Shown: one piece after another, positions 34,801 to 42,444 of the stretch
Layout of the letters: each line of letters starts with the position of its first letter
Numbering within the stretch: position 1 is the first letter of the stretch
Assembly (NCBI RefSeq): GCF_009695865.1
Contig: NZ_VUNB01000002.1
Coordinates: forward strand, 186,001 to 250,000
Length of the DNA stretch: 64,000 nt
Direction: 5' to 3'
From: Allobaileyella intestinalis
Lineage (GTDB): Bacteria; Bacillota; Clostridia; Peptostreptococcales; Anaerovoracaceae
Translations under genes and position numbers: made by a program
Notes under the pieces: generated by a model
What the model saw: the letters and a program-made list of their open reading frames with translations, nothing else
What the model was told of the DNA's origin: nothing
Database searches by the model: none

Positions 34801-35109
34801 AAGCTCTTCCCGGCATCGTACTACAAGAACATGATCACCTACTGGATACCTCACGTATACGATCCGACACACAGGTACCCATCTGTCAGGTACCCATGGA
34901 TACTCAGCGTGGATTATGTCAGCGAGGTGGCAGATGAAACTGCTCAGGGAGAATATCTCCACTCCTGTGCTAGAGCTCATCTGATCCATGACCTGGCAGT
35001 GGTGGACATGTTGATGAAGGCCGGCAAGGTCTACGACAACCAGGATGAGCAGGGACCTGAAAATGCTGCTGTGAAGCACGTGAGAAAGAGGCCTGTGGTC
35101 GCTCAGTAA
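31822..35109 (+). CDS. Large M14-type zinc carboxypeptidase family protein
   Basis: A 1095-residue protein with no signal peptide. The C-terminal third is a metallocarboxypeptidase-like domain: SRHHANEVSS has the HxxE zinc motif (His805, Glu808), and VDNHGVPSHE gives the third ligand His908; GRSIYAVEFRP before it is the usual strand. The first 750 residues are not recognised; they are acidic and contain several segments that repeat in style (for example GKYEDFSLS and VDVVEFF), perhaps substrate-recognition domains. Start is GTG 31822 with AAAGGTGG upstream. It heads an operon with two peptidases and a two-part transporter, so it most likely trims peptides in the cytoplasm. Confidence 0.75.
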   Translation: MIKQWDNTILLEPDNSPEYQERAVEFARFMGFQTEAAEFPITSSKCGIKVPDKYEDFGKYEDFSLSIHPDGYLAASDQARPMPDFDWRKEKGLEILFTKGDLLVDRDLDQLPDEMDFHLILDSDEPFLLEAACNLAFRWGMEVTAYSGRLLSCDLETEGNKVIVKRGSREEVTWQRNDDCITVVVQGRPDHLVEFVSRMCEKFPYQGQFDDWSDRLQEIGEGLRMNTLDGQMAYADAFASSGQAFVDPEIDMCPGRRSEVEKAFPDFSFVSYKDEKKVYEKEYHLSWEVDDLKERLGALLEKESGENLRIDVAVSEDGSVREDLKKYIAELAPENIDVRVYCSYKQGFSWIQDRVIPELLTVEKQGGKKISRVEIAFKPFLKPGETEWQDEDGATPSYTNVGGNGDPDRWYDLPIRYLQELYPVEDILTESLGISGDDVEFSEYKGDQDITYLFKAMSEDGDVLWSEMYKAAWDERPYLDAYREMGLVHPSTGYIRIFRDGKLSCEEHIETDVEKIWDVYQRQILPDIREYVDQKTAGRQEKLPDLQPFFNKLEIQVETSEPNERLKSREDLMSSLDGLHEDMYFVGTDYFKNYGYEKCGEITDAPGLILPRIRKINGRGAYIKAAVFAQQSDQPEIKTEKSVITRLADYDDMDVRLKGLYSEDGKTVASIYVAGVPDELVSSYAALMDKGVLSISHQIDDVDVVEFFTDSGKYRAGVSPAEIPEKNINISDVNIAENELMGYEEYLNVIRQLEHVKGLNVYRTARSYKGRSIYAVEFRPDRRGYVSRTKRITEYPGELITSRHHANEVSSTNSAFMLIKALLTDDKYRDLTEHMNLAIVPMENVDGAAIHYELQKDNPHWKFHVARFNAIGKEFYYDHFKIHTIHTEAMSLRRLFMRLLPDVIVDNHGVPSHEWEQQFSGYTSPSFKGFWLPRSLLYGYFFHIAGDEYRSSLNLCHRMEDVIADAFLADREITRENLMWARQFEKYAHGWMPKLFPASYYKNMITYWIPHVYDPTHRYPSVRYPWILSVDYVSEVADETAQGEYLHSCARAHLIHDLAVVDMLMKAGKVYDNQDEQGPENAAVKHVRKRPVVAQ

Positions 35110-35157
35110 GATTAGTATTGCCTCTCAGGAGGCCTTTAATAACCAAGGAGGGTAATT

Positions 35158-35838
35158 ATGCATTATCTGGTATTGTTAGGAATTTTAATCGTTATTGTCG
35201 GGTTCGCCTTGAAACTTGATTCCATCCTCATCATAGTGGTGGCTTCTGTGGCTACAGCTCTGCTTGGTGGACTGGGAGTAGGCGGACTTCTGGAGACTCT
35301 GGGCACCAGCTTTGTTGCGAACCGGAGCATGGCAATTTTCATCCTCATCATGCTGGTAACAGGTACCCTGGAGAGAAACGGCCTTAAAGATGCAGCAGCT
35401 CACCTGATTGGAAAGGTTAAGAACGCATCTTCAGGCAAGGTCATTGGAGCCTACGGAATAATGAGAGGTATTTTCGCAGCCTTCAACGTAAGCTTCGGCG
35501 GCGTTGCCGGATTCGTAAGGCCGATTATCATGCCAATGGCCATCGGCGCTGTTGAGGCAGAAGGACACGAGCCTAATGAAGAGCACGTAGAGGAGCTGAA
35601 GGGTATGGCCTCCGGAATGGAGAATATCGCATGGTTCTTCTGCCAGGTGCTGTTCGTAGGCGGTGCCGGAGGACTTCTTGTTCAGTCCACACTGGCTCCT
35701 CTGGGATATGATGTGAGCCTTCTGGATCTGGCAAAGGTGGAGATTCCTGTGGCCATCTTCGCAGTGGTTGTGGGCATTGTTTACTACTATCTGAAGGACA
35801 AGAAGCTGAGGAAAAAGTATTACGGCGACGAGAAGTAG
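35158..35838 (+). CDS. DUF969 family membrane protein
   Basis: A 226-residue membrane protein of the DUF969 family with about six hydrophobic helices and the central segment SFGGVAGFVRPIIMPMA. DUF969 and DUF979 proteins are nearly always encoded as a pair next to pyroglutamyl peptidase or 5-oxoprolinase genes, as here, and together are thought to form a transporter, probably for 5-oxoproline or related products. The sequence itself shows only the membrane build. Ribosome site AAGGAGGG. Confidence 0.83.
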   Translation: MHYLVLLGILIVIVGFALKLDSILIIVVASVATALLGGLGVGGLLETLGTSFVANRSMAIFILIMLVTGTLERNGLKDAAAHLIGKVKNASSGKVIGAYGIMRGIFAAFNVSFGGVAGFVRPIIMPMAIGAVEAEGHEPNEEHVEELKGMASGMENIAWFFCQVLFVGGAGGLLVQSTLAPLGYDVSLLDLAKVEIPVAIFAVVVGIVYYYLKDKKLRKKYYGDEK

Positions 35839-35856
35839 CTCGAAAGGAGAAAAAAC

Positions 35857-36804
35857 ATGTCATTCTTCACCAGTTCAGATTTCACTACAGGACAGAAGCT
35901 CCTGGAAGTGATTTATATAGTTATCGGACTGATAACACTTTATACAGGAATAAAAAATGCTCGCGACAAGGAAAATCCATCGAGATTCGGAACAGCACTG
36001 TTTTGGTGCACGCTGGGAGTTGTACTGGCCTTTGGCAGATGGATCCCTCCTAAGGCAGTGGGCGTACTGGTTCTGATCATGACCATACCTGCTATTTTCA
36101 AGAAGGTAAAGATCGGCAAGGTAGATGCACCTTCAGAAGAAAGCATGAAGGCCATGTTTGAAAAGGTAGGAATGAAAGTGTTCTTGCCAGCACTGTCCAT
36201 CGGAGTTTTCGCTATTTTGTTTGCCATCTTCCTTCCTGCCATCGGTGCAATCGTGGGCATCGGAGCCGGAATAATCGTATCCATTATTCTTCTGATTGCA
36301 TTCGACAGGGACAACACGCCTAAGGTGTTCCTTAACGACTCGGAGAGGCTCATGTCAGCAGTAGGACCTCTGTCTATGCTCCCTATGCTTCTGGCATCAC
36401 TGGGCGCAATATTCACTGCAGCCGGAGTAGGCGATGTCATCGCATCTCTGGTAGGAAAAGTTATACCGCAAGGGAATGTGAATGTAGGCATTATCGTGTT
36501 TGCCATAGGAATGATGCTCTTTACAATCATAATGGGTAACGGTTTTGCCGCTATCACAGTAATGACTGTAGGCATTGGTGCACCTTTTGTTCTTAACTAC
36601 GGTGCGAATCCGGTGGTCATCGGAATGATTGCCCTGACATGCGGATATTGCGGAACTCTCTGCACACCAATGGCAGCTAACTTCAACATCGTACCTGTAG
36701 CTATGCTGGACATGAAGGACAAGTGGGGCGTTATCAAGAACCAGATCGTTCCGGCTCTGTTCCTCATTGTATTCCAGATTATCTATATGATTATCGCCAA
36801 ATAA
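35857..36804 (+). CDS. DUF979 family membrane protein
   Basis: A 315-residue membrane protein with about nine helices, partner of the preceding DUF969 protein. Recognisable parts are YTGIKNARDKENPSRFGTALFW near residues 27-48 and NPVVIGMIALTCGYCGTLCTPMAANFN near 249-275. The gene starts 18 bases after the DUF969 stop with AAAGGAG. Transport of pyroglutamate or short peptides is inferred from the repeated link with pcp. Confidence 0.85.
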   Translation: MSFFTSSDFTTGQKLLEVIYIVIGLITLYTGIKNARDKENPSRFGTALFWCTLGVVLAFGRWIPPKAVGVLVLIMTIPAIFKKVKIGKVDAPSEESMKAMFEKVGMKVFLPALSIGVFAILFAIFLPAIGAIVGIGAGIIVSIILLIAFDRDNTPKVFLNDSERLMSAVGPLSMLPMLLASLGAIFTAAGVGDVIASLVGKVIPQGNVNVGIIVFAIGMMLFTIIMGNGFAAITVMTVGIGAPFVLNYGANPVVIGMIALTCGYCGTLCTPMAANFNIVPVAMLDMKDKWGVIKNQIVPALFLIVFQIIYMIIAK

Positions 36805-36832
36805 CTTTTGTAAAACCGGAAGTGAATTATCT

Positions 36833-37840
36833 ATGGATGTATCTGACGGAAGGAAAAAAGCAATGGAAGAGAATGCGGCCATCATCGGAAGAAGGTGGCT
36901 GCATCTCCGCTGGAAGGACAAGGTTCTTATAGTAACTACAAACAAGGACTATCTTGTGGCCAGAATCATGCAGAAAGCATTTCGCAGCTATGCCTCATCT
37001 GTGGAGATAATGATATGTCCTGACAGCGGCAAGACTACCTCAGTCTATTTTGACGAAAGAGAAGATATTTTCGATCCATATGATGTGGTGGTAGGTGCTA
37101 CTGCATATTCCATAGTTACAACTACATCTGTAAAAAGAATGATACAGAGGGGCGGCAGATTCCTTTCATTTCCTTGCTCCACTAACGACGGCCGGTACGT
37201 ACTTGAGTATTCCTTTTTGAAAATGGACACCGGCAAGAGCAAACTGATGGCTGAGATATTTAAGAAGTACCTGGATGACGCAACTCTGGTCAGAGTCGCC
37301 ACACCAGGGGGGTCGGAACTGACTTTTTCCAAGAAAGACAGGACTCCAGGTTTCTTTAACGGAGACGTGAGAGCTGGAAAAGGATTTTCCTCATCTTCCA
37401 TTGAGGTCTATGTGCCTATTGAAGAAACGAAGACCGAGGGGGTCATGGTGGTGGATGGTTCTCTTGGTTACATCGGACGGGTTGACGAGCCCTTCAGAAT
37501 TGTGATACATGAAGGGAAGATTACAGAAATACAGGAGACAAAGGACGGTCTCAGGCTTAGGAAATATCTAGAGAGCTACAATGATCCAGATATGTATGTT
37601 GCCGGCGAGCTGGGAATCGGCCTGAATTCCCTTAGCTGCTGCACAGGCAACTGCTACATAGAGGACGAGTCTGCCTACGGAACTTTTCACATCGGGTTCG
37701 GCAGGAATATCGCCTTGGGAGGGGTTCATGAGGCCTCTGGACACTTCGACTTGATAGCCAGGAAGCCCGATTTGTACGCAGACAACAGGAAGCTGATTTC
37801 TACGGGAAGAATAATCGTGCCACAGCCTCAGGTTTATTAG
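36833..37840 (+). CDS. M29-like aminopeptidase family protein
   Basis: A 335-residue protein of the thermophilic-aminopeptidase (M29) / NicX-like fold. C-terminal metal-binding candidates follow the family order: AGELGIGLN near 251-259, ESAYGTFHIGFGRNIALGGVHEASGHFDL near 281-309 (Glu, His and the final H-x-D). It is shorter than classical AmpS/AmpT (about 410), lacking part of the N-terminal region, so a different reaction cannot be excluded. Placed between a transporter pair and pcp, an aminopeptidase role is likely. An ATG at 36863 after AAGGA could be the true start. Confidence 0.75.
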   Translation: MDVSDGRKKAMEENAAIIGRRWLHLRWKDKVLIVTTNKDYLVARIMQKAFRSYASSVEIMICPDSGKTTSVYFDEREDIFDPYDVVVGATAYSIVTTTSVKRMIQRGGRFLSFPCSTNDGRYVLEYSFLKMDTGKSKLMAEIFKKYLDDATLVRVATPGGSELTFSKKDRTPGFFNGDVRAGKGFSSSSIEVYVPIEETKTEGVMVVDGSLGYIGRVDEPFRIVIHEGKITEIQETKDGLRLRKYLESYNDPDMYVAGELGIGLNSLSCCTGNCYIEDESAYGTFHIGFGRNIALGGVHEASGHFDLIARKPDLYADNRKLISTGRIIVPQPQVY

Positions 37841-37905
37841 ATAAGTGGAGGGTTCCAGGTCTCTCGTATTTCAGGTGATTTACGTTTGAGAGAAAGGAAG
37901 TAACA

Positions 37906-38562
37906 ATGAAAATATTGATTACGGGTTTTGATCCCTTTGGAGGAGAGACAATCAATCCCGCCTATGAAGCAGTGAAAAAACTGCCTGATGTTATTGATGG
38001 CGCTGAGATTGTGAAAGTGGAGGTGCCGACGGTTTTTGGCCTGGACGGACAGGTTCTTAAAGAAAAAGTGGCGGCTTTCAGGCCTGACGGAGTAATCTGC
38101 GTAGGACAGGCCGGTGGGAGAAATGGAATTACCCCGGAAAAGGTGGCCATTAACCTGATGGAGGCCAGGATCCCTGACAACAAGGGAAACCAGCCTTTTG
38201 ACAAGAATGTGGAAGAAGATGGACCCGCTGCTTATTTTACGTCTCTTCCTGTAAAGGCCATGGTGAAGAGCATGAAGGATGCTGGAATACCAGCTTCGGT
38301 TTCATATACAGCGGGGACATTCGTGTGCAACGATTTGATGTATCGCCTTTTGCACTTAATCAACACAGAATATCCGGAAATGAAAGGCGGATTTATTCAT
38401 GTGCCTTTCCTGCCCCAGCAGACAGTTAACATCAAAGGTGGTGCGCCAAGCATGTCTGCAGAAGACATTGCTGCGGGACTGAAGGCAGCAGTTGAGACTT
38501 TCATAAAAGATCTGAAAAGTCTTCCTCTGGAAGGGGATGAAACCGCAGGGATTACCCATTAG
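37906..38562 (+). CDS. pcp: Pyroglutamyl-peptidase I
   Basis: A 218-residue cysteine peptidase (family C15) that removes N-terminal pyroglutamate from peptides in the cytoplasm. The start [19 protein letters not shown] is typical and the catalytic triad is in place: Glu78 in [10 protein letters not shown], Cys141 in TAGTFVCND, and His165 in [10 protein letters not shown]. It ends the operon begun by the M14-type gene; AAAGGAAG precedes the ATG and a terminator follows. Released pyroglutamate may pass through the DUF969/DUF979 transporter. Confidence 0.95.
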   Translation: MKILITGFDPFGGETINPAYEAVKKLPDVIDGAEIVKVEVPTVFGLDGQVLKEKVAAFRPDGVICVGQAGGRNGITPEKVAINLMEARIPDNKGNQPFDKNVEEDGPAAYFTSLPVKAMVKSMKDAGIPASVSYTAGTFVCNDLMYRLLHLINTEYPEMKGGFIHVPFLPQQTVNIKGGAPSMSAEDIAAGLKAAVETFIKDLKSLPLEGDETAGITH

Positions 38563-38681
38563 CATGCGGCAATAAGATGACTTCGTTTATTGGCAAGTAA
38601 CATAAATGCTGCATGCAGGCGCGTTAAAGAGTCCTGCCTTTGAATTAGTTATGAGCTGTTGTTCCATAATATAAGAAAAAG

Positions 38682-38712
38682 GAGTTGCTGCTTAACGCCG
38701 CATCTCTTTTTT
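38682..38712 (+). terminator. Imperfect terminator after pcp
   Basis: GAGTTGCTGC pairs with GCCGCATCTC with two mismatches, followed by six T. Confidence 0.6.
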
Positions 38713-38788
38713 CTTGATTTGAGAATCCCCCCATCTCATGGGAATCTGAACACAATTCCTGATAACTGGCCCAATTTCCTATGTGAGG

Positions 38789-38797
38789 TGGTATAAT
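38789..38797 (+). promoter_or_regulatory. Extended -10 promoter of the murT gene
   Basis: TG, one base, then TATAAT (38792-38797); the -35 is poor. A GCCGGA/TCCGGC hairpin (38811-38827) lies in the short leader. Confidence 0.6.
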
Positions 38798-38854
38798 ATG
38801 GATTCACCGTGCCGGATTTAGTCCGGCGGATAATTCTGATAATTGGAGGAATGA

Positions 38855-40312
38855 ATGGTAAGATTTTTCATTGCCCTGTGGGCATCCAAGTTTGCTGCCT
38901 GGGTGTACAAACTGAGGGGACAGGAAAGAAACGACAGACCGGGGCTGCTGGCATGCAAGATATGCCCTGATTTTCTGGCCAGGATTAACAAACCGGGCCT
39001 TGTGATTGCCATAACAGGCACTAACGGAAAGACCACTACCAGCACTCTCGTCACAGATAAGCTGAGAGACGCAGGTTACACAGTAAGCTTCAACGACTGG
39101 GGCGCAAATCTTTCTGCCGGTTTCTGCTTTAATCTCATGAGGGCAGTTAATATTTTCAACAAGCCGAGAATGGATGCATCAGTTCTGGAGGCAGACGAAA
39201 AGTCTCTGGCAGATGCCATGACCATGATCAAGCCGGACTTTATTCTTGTAACAAATATCTGCAAGGATTCCTTGAGAAGAAATGGTCATCCGGAATATAT
39301 CTTTGACTGCATAAAGAGGACTTTCGAGAATCTGGGGGATCAGACCACGGCGATTCTCAATGCCAATGATCCAATAAGCTCACAGCTTACTCAGGGAACG
39401 AAGACAAAGACCGTCTATTACGGCATGGCAGATATGGGCCTGAATCCATATGAGAACATTGTAAAAGACATAACCGTATGCCCTAAGTGCGGAAGCTTCA
39501 TCAAGTATAATTACAGGTTCTACCGCCATCTGGGGGATTTCTACTGTGAGAATCCTGAATGTGATTTCAGAACCCCGGAAGCAGACTTCTATGCAGAGTC
39601 CTTTGATCTGGATAACAGGAAGGTCAAGATCAGGGAGAAGGGAGAAGTGACAACCTATCCGCTGATCTCGGACACAGTTTTCAACGTCTTTAACGTAGTA
39701 TCTGCTGTGGCAGTTCTCAGATCTGCAGGCCAGAAGAAAGAGGACATCAGCGACTTCCTGTCCAGGCAGAAGGTTACGGAAATCCGTGAGACCTACAAGG
39801 AGTTTAATGGAATCCGTTACTACGCATACGGAACTAAGAGCCAGAACGTCAGCGCTGCTTCCACTGTCTTTGAATATATGGCCAAGGAGCCATCTGCCAA
39901 GGACGTGGTTTTCTGTCTGGATGAAGCTCAGGACAAGAACCACCCTACGGAAACTCTGACCTGGCTTTACGAAACAGACTACGAGGCCCTGAACAGTCCT
40001 AATATCAAAAAGATTATTGTGGGAGGTCACATGTACCTGAACCACAAGCTGAGACTTCTGCTGGCCGGCATACCGGAGGAAAAAATCGTGGCAGTAGAGG
40101 ATGATTCTCTGGTGCCTCAGTACGTGGACACAGAGGGCATAGAAAGAGTCTATGTTCTCTACGAAATAGACTTCGTAACCAAGGGCAAGACCTGGCGAGA
40201 CAATATTTACAAGAGAGCCCTGGAACTTGCCGGTGAAACGGAAGCAGCAGCCCATGTGGGCCATGCTTCCACCTTCGAAGGGGACAAGGTTAATGAAAGG
40301 GGGGACAACTAA
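38855..40312 (+). CDS. murT: MurT-like Mur ligase (lipid II isoglutaminyl synthase subunit)
   Basis: A 485-residue Mur-ligase-family protein. ATP site ITGTNGKTTT at residues 53-62; the MurT-specific zinc ribbon CPKC (Cys209, Cys212) and FYCENPEC near 228-235; and the C-terminal DUF1727 domain. MurT with GatD amidates the alpha-carboxyl of D-Glu in lipid II. The C-terminal stretch that in known MurT reads ND-ADG-DTSW and supplies the Asp of the glutaminase triad here reads CLDEAQDKNHPTETLTW, so that Asp seems changed, matching the altered GatD encoded next. TTGGAGG precedes the start. Confidence 0.85.
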   Translation: MVRFFIALWASKFAAWVYKLRGQERNDRPGLLACKICPDFLARINKPGLVIAITGTNGKTTTSTLVTDKLRDAGYTVSFNDWGANLSAGFCFNLMRAVNIFNKPRMDASVLEADEKSLADAMTMIKPDFILVTNICKDSLRRNGHPEYIFDCIKRTFENLGDQTTAILNANDPISSQLTQGTKTKTVYYGMADMGLNPYENIVKDITVCPKCGSFIKYNYRFYRHLGDFYCENPECDFRTPEADFYAESFDLDNRKVKIREKGEVTTYPLISDTVFNVFNVVSAVAVLRSAGQKKEDISDFLSRQKVTEIRETYKEFNGIRYYAYGTKSQNVSAASTVFEYMAKEPSAKDVVFCLDEAQDKNHPTETLTWLYETDYEALNSPNIKKIIVGGHMYLNHKLRLLLAGIPEEKIVAVEDDSLVPQYVDTEGIERVYVLYEIDFVTKGKTWRDNIYKRALELAGETEAAAHVGHASTFEGDKVNERGDN

Positions 40313-41028
40313 TGAAAAATATTGAGCTGTTATACCCCGAGTATTGCAACATCTACGGTGAGAGTTACAGCATTGAGTATCTCAGCAGATGCAGCTCTGA
40401 TATAAACGTAATCAGAACTAACAACAGAGAAACTCCCGCCTTTGTGGACCGGGATGTAGATATGATCTATCTGGGCTGCAGTCCTGAGAGAAAACAGGAA
40501 CACATCATCAGCCTCCTCATGCCTTATAAGGACAGAATAAGAGAGCTTATTGACAAGGGTACATTGTTCCTGATTACAGGAAATGCCATTGAGATTTTCG
40601 GAGAATCAATTACTGACGGAGACAGGGTAATTCCCGCACTGGGTATCTTTGATTTTACAGCTACCAGATACATGAACAGGGAGCGCCACAACTCTCAGTA
40701 CATAGGAACTTTCGTAAACGATGAAGGGGAAGAGATGACCATGCTGGGTCACAGAAGCCAGTTCTCCTTTGCCTATGGAGACTTCAGCCACAAGAAATGG
40801 CTGGATATCAGCATCGGTATTGGAATGAACCCTGATACAAAGGATGAAGGAATCCACTACAATAATTTCTTCGCCACTTATTCCCTGGGTCCATGCCTCA
40901 TAATGAATCCGCCTTTTGCAAAGTATCTTCTTCGCAAGCTGGGACTGGATGATACACTCCTTTTTGAAAAAGAAGCAATGGAAGCCTATGAATACAGAAA
41001 GGCTGAGCTTATCCGGACTCTGGGATAA
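40312..41028 (+). CDS. GatD-like glutamine amidotransferase homologue lacking Cys and His
   Basis: A 238-residue type 1 glutamine amidotransferase-fold protein, overlapping the murT stop by one base. Alignment by eye to known GatD is good over LGxxDF (LGIFDF), EGIHYNN and GP. But where GatD has the nucleophile in ICGGYQFLG this protein has ITGNAIEIFG (Gly90 in the Cys place), and the His of YLHGP is Leu192 in YSLGP. Without both it should not hydrolyse glutamine. It may bring free ammonia, act only as a structural partner, or have a new role. The gene is intact and well preserved, so it is not a simple pseudogene. Confidence 0.8.
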   Translation: MKNIELLYPEYCNIYGESYSIEYLSRCSSDINVIRTNNRETPAFVDRDVDMIYLGCSPERKQEHIISLLMPYKDRIRELIDKGTLFLITGNAIEIFGESITDGDRVIPALGIFDFTATRYMNRERHNSQYIGTFVNDEGEEMTMLGHRSQFSFAYGDFSHKKWLDISIGIGMNPDTKDEGIHYNNFFATYSLGPCLIMNPPFAKYLLRKLGLDDTLLFEKEAMEAYEYRKAELIRTLG

Positions 41029-41102
41029 GGTTCTGGTATAAACCGGGACAAAACAAACCCAGCTCAAGATGCTTAAGAGCTGAGTAAAATAAAGAAACTG
41101 AT

Positions 41103-41135
41103 ACAGGGTGCCCATTTGAAAAAAATGAGCACCCT
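41103..41135. terminator. Hairpin between convergent gatD-like and ATP-grasp genes
   Basis: ACAGGGTGC and GCACCCTGT with further CATTT/AAATG pairing inside. T runs are weak on both sides, but it lies between two converging genes. A second hairpin CAGCTC/GAGCTG sits at 41060-41082. Confidence 0.55.
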
Positions 41136-41199
41136 GTTAATTTATTGCGTATTACTCCCCAGGAATCAGAAATCCTGGATCTGTTTGCCTGAACTGGTT

Positions 41200-42207
41200 C
41201 TATTCTTTTGAAGATGACCCGTTCATAATTCCTTCAAATATGTGTCTCATTCCCTTTCCGTCAGGATGCTGGGCCGGGAAACTGAAGAAGGCGTGAGCCG
41301 GGTATTCGTTTCCTTCAATGAGGCAAACACCCTTTGTAGAGATGGCCACATCCCATCCAACGTATCTGATTTCAGGAACTACAGTGGCAGCCTTGAGAAC
41401 CGTTTCCTTTACTTCATGGCAGAAAGGAATTTTGAATCCGGTAATGGATTCTCCGGTAATAGGATGTTTGCTGAAAACATCGTTGTTGCCGTCAACGGCA
41501 GGGTAAGTTACAAGGCCGGTATCAAGGTCAACAGGGGCTACCATTCCACCGCTGCAGAAGTTGTCCACGTCTCCCCCTCTTCCTATTCTCAGGAAGGCAG
41601 CCAGAATGTGGGGACCGTCTTCTCCCAGGAAGGTCAGAGCCCTTACGGTGTTTACGCTGCTGGAATTAAGGGAGGCCATTTCCGGAACCTGTATTATCTT
41701 TTCCTCTGCGATGCAAGGTATCATTTTAAGGCACTTTTCAAAAGTCTCTGCCTCGGCAGGCTGAATGCTTACTCCGTCTCCGCCCATTCCGCCGGCAGGT
41801 TTGATGACAATCTGGTCTTTTCCCTGAATCAGCTCCATAAACTTGTCTCTGTCAGCTTCACTTCTTACGACCATCCAGTCCCGCTTCATGTAGTCGGCAA
41901 ATTTAGTGTCGAAGTCAGCCTTGTCATTGAAAAAATGATAATACGCCGGGTCGTTGTATTTCACTACGTAGGAGTTGTTTACGCCTCTTGTGATTACATC
42001 GGCCTTCTGCTCAGGAGTCATGTTGTACATGCCTGCGCTGATATAGTCTGTGTATCCTGCCTGGTATTTAAGGCCTGTTCCGATTACATCAAAAAACAGT
42101 GAGACCTTGTTCCTGCCTGACTTCTTGTGCGCCGTATTGATGGCGTCAAAAAACTGACCGTAGTCCATGCTTTTGATCCGTCCAAGAAGATATTTAGCTT
42201 TGCCCAT
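41200..42207 (-). CDS. Sugar-transfer associated ATP-grasp protein
   Basis: A 335-residue ATP-grasp enzyme. The nucleotide-binding region shows QIVIKPAGGMGGDGVSI near residues 132-148, and the catalytic metal region SSVNTVRALTFLGEDG and CLIEGNEYPAHAFF, with Glu and Asn placed as metal ligands. The family occurs in polysaccharide and cell-envelope loci and probably joins a carboxylate to an amine, for example an amino acid onto a glycan. TGGAGG precedes the ATG. Placed between MurT/GatD-like genes and a flippase gene, it fits envelope synthesis; the substrate is unknown. Confidence 0.8.
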   Translation of the reverse strand: MGKAKYLLGRIKSMDYGQFFDAINTAHKKSGRNKVSLFFDVIGTGLKYQAGYTDYISAGMYNMTPEQKADVITRGVNNSYVVKYNDPAYYHFFNDKADFDTKFADYMKRDWMVVRSEADRDKFMELIQGKDQIVIKPAGGMGGDGVSIQPAEAETFEKCLKMIPCIAEEKIIQVPEMASLNSSSVNTVRALTFLGEDGPHILAAFLRIGRGGDVDNFCSGGMVAPVDLDTGLVTYPAVDGNNDVFSKHPITGESITGFKIPFCHEVKETVLKAATVVPEIRYVGWDVAISTKGVCLIEGNEYPAHAFFSFPAQHPDGKGMRHIFEGIMNGSSSKE

Positions 42208-42371
42208 TTGATTCCTCCAGTAAATTTAAGTAGATTCTTATATATTATAATCAAATTGTGAGAGTCTTCAGTAAAAAAACATTGTATATCATAATACACG
42301 CATTCCGTTGAAGATAACAGAGGAATTTCCATTATCTTTCCTTCTGTACATAATGTCCTCACCTGTGTTCA

Positions 42372-42400
42372 TTGAATCATCACAAACAATAATATATAAT
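42372..42400 (+). promoter_or_regulatory. Promoter of the flippase gene
   Basis: TTGAAT (42372-42377), 17-base spacer, TATAAT (42395-42400). Confidence 0.75.
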
Positions 42401-42444
42401 CACATGATTGTGCAGATTTTACGAAACACGGTAATTGGAGAAAT

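Noticed and set aside
40312-41028. GatD-like gene as pseudogene
   Set aside because: No stop or frameshift, full length, good ribosome site, overlap with murT and conserved non-catalytic motifs.
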